A DNA stretch of 64,000 nt. Origin: Cafeteria roenbergensis. Taxonomy: Eukaryota; Sar; Bigyra; Bicosoecida; Cafeteriaceae. Of this stretch, positions 59,601 to 64,000 are shown piece by piece. Under the pieces are notes generated by a model, which was not told the origin of the DNA, ran no database searches, and saw only the letters and a list, made by a program, of their open reading frames with translations. A program made the translations under genes and the position numbers. Every line of letters starts with the position of its first letter. Position 1 is the stretch's first letter. The stretch spans positions 1-64,000 of the forward strand of contig VLTN01000083.1 in the NCBI GenBank assembly GCA_008330645.1, written 5' to 3'.

Positions 59601-60032
59601 CACACCGCGCCCTCCGCGGCGGGCCGGGCAGCCGATGGCCTTCCCGACCAGCTGCTGCGGCGGCGCCGCGCCTGGCGCTTTGGCACGGGACATCCAGGAT
59701 CCGCTGGCAGAGGAGGCTCGCCTGGCCGAAGTGAGTGTCAGCGAGTTCGACGAGAGCACGCCGGCGAGCGAGGCACAAACAACAATCAAGGATGCCACGT
59801 TGACCCGCGTCGCCCCCACACCGTCTTCGTCGCTGGGGGTGCCAGGAAACCCGTTTGCCCAGGGGATGGCGTCGGCGGCCTCGGCGTTGGCCGCGCAATG
59901 GCAGGCCTTGGCCCCAGCCACAAGCAGCTCCGCCGGCGCGCCGGGCACTGACGCACCCTCGCCCGCCACTCCCCACCCCAAAGCAACGAAAACGACTGCC
60001 CACCACGGATGAGGCCTCGTCCTGGAACGCAT
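56619..60032 (-). CDS. Formin with FH2 domain and a tandem-repeat FH1 position
   Basis: An uninterrupted minus-strand frame; 1137 aa from the ATG at 60032, or 952 from 59477. The C-terminal 500 residues fit an FH2 domain: lasso-like RRLRWTPIRP with AWDLIR (near 630-650), then VSLLGAKRLMNASIAWARL (near 770), LLGALLALGNVAQRGSR with VKAFDVTG and FDGRTRAVDLLRAT (aligned with LGNYMN and STDGKTTLL of formins). FH2 dimers nucleate and elongate actin filaments. In front, where a proline-rich FH1 should be, lies a 10-residue repeat (ARPAGPMARP) about 36 times. The longer start gives a signal-like MRSRTRPHPWW then AVVFVALGWGV, recalling class I plant formins, but no firm transmembrane segment follows. 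The start is uncertain. Confidence 0.65.
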   Translation of the reverse strand: MRSRTRPHPWWAVVFVALGWGVAGEGASVPGAPAELLVAGAKACHCAANAEAADAIPWANGFPGTPSDEDGVGATRVNVASLIVVCASLAGVLSSNSLTLTSARRASSASGSWMSRAKAPGAAPPQQLVGKAIGCPARRGGRGVSRRGTPAEATPQPRTIPTCVWTDARDPWLEFATPGVPSPQPMASRRVILSDDSADVSSADGGGQRLQPISATGMQGVRRGASSTSTCIRPTAGPARPAGPMARPARPAGPMARPARPAGPMARPARPAGPMARPARPAGPMARPARPAGPMVRPARPAGPMARPARPAGPMARPARPAGPMARPARPAGPMARPARPAGPVARPARPAGPMARPARPAGPVARPARPAGPVARPARPAGPMARPARPAGPMARPARPAGPMARPARPAGPMARPARSAGPMARPARPAGPMARPARPAGPMARPARPAGPMARPARPAGPMARPARPAGPMARPAYPAGPMARPARPAGPMARPARPAGPMARPARPAGPMARPARPAGPMARPARPAGPMARPARPAGPMARPARPAGPMARPARPAGPMARPARPAGPMARPARPAGPMARPARPAGPMARPARPAGAPARPGLARPAAPASRDPLSRRRLRWTPIRPPAGTAPTAWDLIRVVVSAPASCNASPHRQQSESLARGPAAPACDGARQPSLGGHVSVMVMNDWEHHGQASAAPRDLGCSQPTDAQALVLAAADVERVFARAKVAARRARPPSNIAADHDSKSGASDGAASGREPVPAKPVSLLGAKRLMNASIAWARLSRPADDIAAALGASPVGLWEGGATPADCERLLAGGLPSEAEAVLLGAHNADAAPLEPCEARIRGVVLAAAAKASARDDAAAACGASAAASGVCQLSPAAMREAAVRLQWSASAVVFAAEDEDLLRRVMGPSAAALAGMRAAVQSRGVVRLLGALLALGNVAQRGSRAVGERGLAVKAFDVTGAAEAAMSCGFDGRTRAVDLLRATSTPAPAAGGAAVPSAPDANQTAAPLMAAGEALALAGVLESGAAADMDSVRGALRRLQEGSGLLARAVRAAGGSPVPEKLASAAARAASAASEAESAVSATEAAAARCSAFFGAPGADASPILRGLAGLLRCWAEQPAPTS
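58231..59335 (-). repeat. 30-bp coding minisatellite, 36 full copies plus one partial
   Basis: The plus-strand unit is GGGCGGGCGGGTCTGGCCAT plus CGGTCCGGCG. Copies are almost identical; rare variants include TATGCGG near 58,591, GAACGGG near 58,771, CAC for CAT in a cluster near 58,910-59,000, and TGACCATTGG near 59,145. A diverged unit precedes the array. Being ten codons long it is open in five or six frames; only one minus frame joins the FH2 domain. Confidence 0.95.
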
Positions 60033-60960
60033 GGCCCCAACTGCCGCGCTGGCGGGCAACAGGTGGCTCGAACGCGGCGTGGGCAAATGCTCCTGGCGCG
60101 CAGCTCTGCCGGCCGCCCGCGCGCCCCAAATCGCTGTTTGGAATGGCAAGGCTGCCGCTCAGCAGTCCCAAGCAGACCAGTCGCGAGGTTGTCTCGCGGG
60201 CCAGCGGCGGTCGTCCCAGCTCGCCAGCCCGACTCGGGAGCGCGCGGGAAGGCCAGCCGCGCTGCCCTGCAGAGCCAAGCCCCGTCGAGCGCGCCCGGCC
60301 GTTGCTCCGCTCAAGTCCCGCACCCCTGGCCAGCCACATCGCTGGGCGCAACACGCACCCGACCCTCCGAGTGGCGTGCGCGCAGCCCGATCCGGTGCCG
60401 CGCTCGGCATCTTTTCGGCTGCCCCCTGGGAGGGCTAGAGTCCACCTTGCCAGCGAGCGGAAACCCAACCAAGCCGGCCCGGCCGCTCCCAGAGCCATAG
60501 GCGGCCTGCGCAATGCGCCTCGACTGCGGGGCGATGGGCGCATCCCTGAAACGCAACTTGGTAGGGGATGCGTCGACCATGCCGGACCAGCTGAAGCTCT
60601 CTCTGATCGTGAGGCCCGCGCAGCTTGCGGCCGAACCCCAGCTGCGAGATGCTGCTCCTCGCCTCGGTGCAACTGCACGTCTGGTGCAACAGACGCCGTC
60701 GCCAGCGAACTGTTTCCGCGTGCTATCGGCGCTGCTTGGTGCTACGCGCGCCCCACGAGCCCTTGCGGCGCTGCTGGCCAAAGCTCCGAGCGATCTGTCT
60801 CGTGCGAACCTTGCGTCCCGGCCGCGTGTGACCCGCCATGCTGACTCTCTGCGCAGCTGGCTTTCATCACGGTTCACATCGACCTCAGCCTGCCTGTCAT
60901 GTATGCGCAGCTCATGCAGGTGAGGTTCTGTACCGCGCGTTGCGCCTCTCGCTTGCTCGA
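60033..60960. promoter_or_regulatory. Divergent intergenic region, formin and MFS-like carrier
   Basis: About 930 bases between outward starts, moderately lower in G+C. Open frames on both strands overlap and are not protein-like. Expected to contain both promoters and possibly 5' exons of the carrier. No RNA gene recognised. Confidence 0.4.
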
Positions 60961-62976
60961 ATGCCCAGCGCGGCGGGCTCCAAAACCGCACGGGCCCGCC
61001 ACACAGCCTCTGCCCTCTCCCGCGCCCTCAAGCGGCCCGCGCGCACCTGGCGCGCACCAATGCACTGGCTGTCGACCCCAGTCGTCATGGCCACAGCCAC
61101 AGCCGTTTGCCGCGGCTGCAGCTGCACGACCAACGCGACCCTTGCGTGTCTCGATTCGGACCCCGCGCAGACGCCTGCTGGGTGCGATTTCGACCGCGCC
61201 TTTGCTGTGTTCTTCCTGATCAGCCAGGCCAACGTGATCCAGCCCGCTATTTGCGGCTGGCTCACTGACTACTGGGGTGCCTATTCGCATCGCGTGTTGT
61301 TCGTGTGCGGGGTGCTGCTGACGGGTTTGCAGCTGCTGATGCTTGTCTCGCCGACCGTCGGGGGCCTCGGCGCCCTCTTTCTCGTGAGAGGCCTGCTGAT
61401 CAACCAGGCCCTCGACCAGGGCCTCAAGGCCCTCGCCTCGCGGGCTGAGGTCACGCTGGAGTGCGAGGACCGGCGTGAGCGCGAAATTCAGCGCTCGGGA
61501 ACCGCAGCGGACGTAATCACGTCTGTCATCGAAGTGGCCGCCATGGGCATCGCGCTGGCTCTGCCAGAGCGGGAGGGCGCGATGGTGGTGCTTGGCTTCT
61601 CGGCTGTGGCAGCGGCGGGTCTGGCGGCCGTTTCCCTGACCTTCGCCCCAGGCAGTTTCGACGCCCCAGACGAGGACGCGGGCACGGATCTGGACGCAGC
61701 CGCCGCCGCGGCGCCCGCTGGGGGCGCAGGTGTGCCCTCGCACGCTGCCACCGGCACACCGGCCGGCGCGGCCGGTGACAGCTCTGCCGTTGGGGGTGCC
61801 TATAGCGCGCCGCCCGACCCCGCGCGGCTCAGTGACAGCGGCGGCGGGAGCGCCACCGCCCCTACGGCAGGATCGCGAGGCGGCGGCGGTCGGCTCGGCT
61901 GCTGCTGCGCGTACCTGTCACGGGGCTGCAGGGCGCTGCTGGCACCCAAGGCCCTGGGCCCGCTGGTGGTGTATGCTGTGACGTCGACGGCGGGGGTCGT
62001 GGTGCTGTACCCGCTGGCCATCAGCGAGGCCAGGGAAACCGGCGCCCCGGCCGGCGGGGAGGCCGCGGCGGCCGCTGGCAGCAACGGCGGCGGCGAGTGC
62101 GTGGGGCTGCTGGGGTCGCTGTTCCAGCAGCGGCTCGTCGGCGCGGCCCTCTACCTCGCAGGGGGCGCTGCCTACTCCGCGCTGGTGGCGGGCATGGCGC
62201 CGTCCAGGTTCTACGGAAGGCTCCTGCCTGCCGCCGGCCTCCTGCTGGCCTGCGTGGCCGCCACGGCGCTAATCCCGGGGCGGAGTGCCACCGTGTCGGC
62301 GGCCACGCTGGCGGTGCTGGACGTGTCTGTCTATTACGCGGGGCAGTTCGGCACGTGGCTGGTGGCGGCGTCAGTGCCGTCGGCAGTGTATGGCTTCGTC
62401 CAGATGGTTGTCGGCGTGATGCTGGCGCTGGAGGGGGTGGCGGCGGCCGGGCTGCTGGACACGCTTCGGATCGAGCATGCGCCGCTGGTGCTGATGGTGG
62501 TGGCGCTGCTGCTGCTGGCGGCAGTGGCTGGCCTGCAGACCTCTTGCGTCGTCATCAGCGCGGCGGAGGCGGAGGGCGCTGCCGCCGGTGTGTCTGCCGG
62601 CGGAACGTCGCGCCGCGGCGGCGGCGACGACGGCGGGGAGGGGGGCCTGCTTGGGAGGCCCCCAGAGGGCCCCGACGGCCCAATGAGCCGCCGAAGGGTC
62701 ACCGGTCGCAGGGGCGGGGCCGCTGCTGCCGACGCTGCTGGCAGAGCCGGGCGAGCCACCAGCGACAGCAGCGGCCCCGCCGACGTCGGCTGGGGGGGCC
62801 TCGAGCTGGCGGCTCTGCCGCAGCTGGAGCAGGACGCCGGCACGGCGGAGGGAATCCGCGCCGCGTTCGAGGGCGAGGGCGCCGCCCGCTCGACGCTGGG
62901 CGTGGCCGAGACGGCGGAGGAAGGGGGCGCCCGCGGCGCTCGGTCTCACAGCGGCTACGACGGGGTGGGCTTTTGA
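60961..62976 (+). CDS. Multi-spanning membrane transporter, MFS-like
   Basis: Single exon, 671 aa from the ATG at 60961 (61,081 is an alternative). It has about eleven or twelve hydrophobic segments in two sets. The first set includes ICGWLTDYWGAYSHRVLF then VCGVLLTGLQLLMLVS, with the loop spacing of MFS segments 2 and 3, and GALFLVRGLLINQALDQGLK. The second runs from LGPLVVYAVTSTAGVVVLYP to VLMVVALLLLAAVAGL. The central loop (about 130 residues) and the C-terminal 150 residues are Gly/Ala/Ser-rich and cytosolic by charge. No substrate can be read from it; the MFS call is from topology and one loop motif. Confidence 0.55.
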   Translation: MPSAAGSKTARARHTASALSRALKRPARTWRAPMHWLSTPVVMATATAVCRGCSCTTNATLACLDSDPAQTPAGCDFDRAFAVFFLISQANVIQPAICGWLTDYWGAYSHRVLFVCGVLLTGLQLLMLVSPTVGGLGALFLVRGLLINQALDQGLKALASRAEVTLECEDRREREIQRSGTAADVITSVIEVAAMGIALALPEREGAMVVLGFSAVAAAGLAAVSLTFAPGSFDAPDEDAGTDLDAAAAAAPAGGAGVPSHAATGTPAGAAGDSSAVGGAYSAPPDPARLSDSGGGSATAPTAGSRGGGGRLGCCCAYLSRGCRALLAPKALGPLVVYAVTSTAGVVVLYPLAISEARETGAPAGGEAAAAAGSNGGGECVGLLGSLFQQRLVGAALYLAGGAAYSALVAGMAPSRFYGRLLPAAGLLLACVAATALIPGRSATVSAATLAVLDVSVYYAGQFGTWLVAASVPSAVYGFVQMVVGVMLALEGVAAAGLLDTLRIEHAPLVLMVVALLLLAAVAGLQTSCVVISAAEAEGAAAGVSAGGTSRRGGGDDGGEGGLLGRPPEGPDGPMSRRRVTGRRGGAAAADAAGRAGRATSDSSGPADVGWGGLELAALPQLEQDAGTAEGIRAAFEGEGAARSTLGVAETAEEGGARGARSHSGYDGVGF

Positions 62977-63496
62977 TTGGCATGTGGCCGGGGCGTGTGC
63001 GGGCGCGCACGCAGCGGCGAATGCCTTGCTGGTGGGCGCCGTGGCTGTCGTGCCAGCGCACGGCAGCGAGTAGCCACGCTCGCGTAGCCGCCTGGTCTGC
63101 CCTCGCCTGTGGTGTGTGGTTGTGATCGGTGGTCGACCGACTGCGCCTGCGATTTCAAGCGCACGCGCACGCGCAAAGGCAAGCGCAAGCGCAAGGGCGA
63201 ATGGCCAAAGCGAGCGACCCGGGCAAGGCCGCGTCAGACTCAGGTCGGCACCGCGGCGGCCCTGGCAGGGCACGGAAAGGGCGTGTGCCTGTTTATGCTG
63301 GACGCGCGCATGGGCCCAGGGGCGGCCCCCAGGGCCTGCGCCCGAGCCCAAGGAGCGCGTGCGGGCGCGAGGCCGCGGCTCTGCCGGCGTTGGTCAACCG
63401 CCCACCCGCCACTTGCGGCAGCCCGCGGGGGTGTCAGGGCGCGACCCCATCCGCGCCAGCGGGCCGTGGCGCGCTGGCAAGGGCCCCTTTGCAGCG
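62977..63496. other. Intergenic region at the right side
   Basis: 520 bases with a CGCAAG/GCGCAC-rich stretch near 63,160-63,200. A TTGCGGCAG acceptor-like site near 63,412-63,420 precedes the frame of the next gene, so an upstream exon of it may lie here. Nothing else recognised. Confidence 0.4.
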
Positions 63497-64000
63497 ATGG
63501 ACAATGTGGGGCTGGCCGATGACATGGCGCGCCTGCGCAGAGGGGAGGCAGCCGTTCGCCAGCGCATCGCCGCGCGGCAACAGCAGGCCTCCGCGGCCCG
63601 CACCGCGTCCCATCAGCGAGCCCGTGAGCTCAGCGCCCGGATGTGGTCAGCGAAGGCTGCTGAGGGCGTGGGGGTGCGCGGGAGGACCGTGTCTGCGGCG
63701 TTGTTGGCCACCGGGGGCCGGCTGGACCCGGCGCGCGCCGCGCAAGAGGATGCGTTCAGGGAGGAGGCCTGCTGGCGCTCGGCCGCGAGTTTGGGCATTT
63801 CGTCGCTCCCGCCGTCGGCTGCGGCGGCAGCGGCTGCACCAGCTCCGGCCGGGACATCAGCAACACCGCCAGCCGTGGCAACAGCAGCGTCCGCAGCTCC
63901 AGCTCCAGCCGGGCCGCCGCCGGCAGAGCCCCCGCTCGGCCCTGCCTCTGGTGCCCATCCCGACCCCGCCACCCACGCCGCCCATGCGCGAAACCGCTGG
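63497..64000 (+). CDS. Unknown protein, N-terminal or internal part, cut by the right edge
   Basis: The frame is open from the ATG at 63497 to the window end (168 codons). It is also open upstream to an acceptor-like GCGGCAG near 63,420, so the ATG may be internal to an exon. The first 90 residues are charged and helical (DDMARLRRGEAAVRQRIA, QRARELSARMWSAKAA), the rest Ala/Pro-rich. No family recognised. Codon use fits the neighbours. The call is tentative. Confidence 0.4.
   Translation, partial: MDNVGLADDMARLRRGEAAVRQRIAARQQQASAARTASHQRARELSARMWSAKAAEGVGVRGRTVSAALLATGGRLDPARAAQEDAFREEACWRSAASLGISSLPPSAAAAAAAPAPAGTSATPPAVATAASAAPAPAGPPPAEPPLGPASGAHPDPATHAAHARNRW

Noticed and set aside
58063-60012. 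A 649-residue plus-strand frame through the 30-bp array
   Set aside because: The array opens most frames by its composition; only the minus frame is continuous with a recognisable FH2 domain. Its 3' part (59,590-60,012) looks somewhat protein-like, so a plus-strand exon cannot be wholly excluded.
1-64000. Mobile or virus-derived elements
   Set aside because: No reverse transcriptase, integrase, transposase, capsid or recombinase motif, and no long terminal repeats or target-site duplications were seen; the large repeats are tandem.

Overview
The window is nuclear DNA from a G+C-rich (roughly 70% by eye), compact, intron-containing unicellular eukaryote. The gene set is eukaryotic housekeeping: exportin-T, ISCA1-type Fe-S scaffold, myotubularin, eIF3i, USP39/Sad1, methionine adenosyltransferase, an AGC kinase, Fcf2, a MATE carrier, mitochondrial isovaleryl-CoA-type dehydrogenase and a formin. 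All 13 introns I could place begin GTGAG and end GCAG, are about 105-470 bases long, and are phase 0 or 1. No plastid or photosynthesis gene is visible. A G+C-rich heterotrophic protist such as a bicosoecid stramenopile would fit, but that is inference; I cannot name the species.

Layout. 1-11,274: a roughly 4.0-kb tandem segmental duplication, cut by the left window edge, alternating a coiled-coil gene of unknown function (A) with a gene (B) joining a FAIM-like domain to a long tail with DPF/DLF motifs. Only the right-hand B copy keeps the first coding exon. 12.3-23.3 kb: exportin-T, ISCA1 and FAM210-like (divergent pair), myotubularin. 23.4-29.0 kb: two unrelated-looking protein kinases, tail to tail. 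29.9-33.2 kb: eIF3i and an unknown gene. 33.2-34.2 kb: a 50-bp non-coding minisatellite between two convergent gene ends. 34.2-42.1 kb: a Dug2-like WD40/M20 protein and a secreted glutaminyl cyclotransferase. 42.3-47.2 kb: USP39 and methionine adenosyltransferase. 47.8-56.4 kb: AGC kinase, F-box-like protein, MATE, Fcf2, acyl-CoA dehydrogenase. 56.6-64 kb: a formin whose FH1 position is filled by a 36-copy 30-bp minisatellite, an MFS-like carrier and a partial gene at the right edge.

Genes are packed closely, with several divergent pairs sharing 150-320 bases. They do not form one pathway; several serve RNA and translation (tRNA export, eIF3, tri-snRNP, pre-rRNA processing), mitochondria (ISCA1, FAM210-like, acyl-CoA dehydrogenase) and signalling or cytoskeleton (three kinases, myotubularin, formin).

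Most unusual signals: (1) the 8-mer GGCAGAGC/GCTCTGCC occurs about 58 times on both strands, inside and outside genes, far above chance; (2) the duplicated FAIM-like + DPF-tail family; (3) the expanded FH1 minisatellite; (4) Dug2-like and cyclotransferase enzymes broken up by in-frame tandem repeats, the former lacking the usual catalytic glutamate. No mobile element, virus-derived element, rRNA, tRNA or CRISPR array was recognised.
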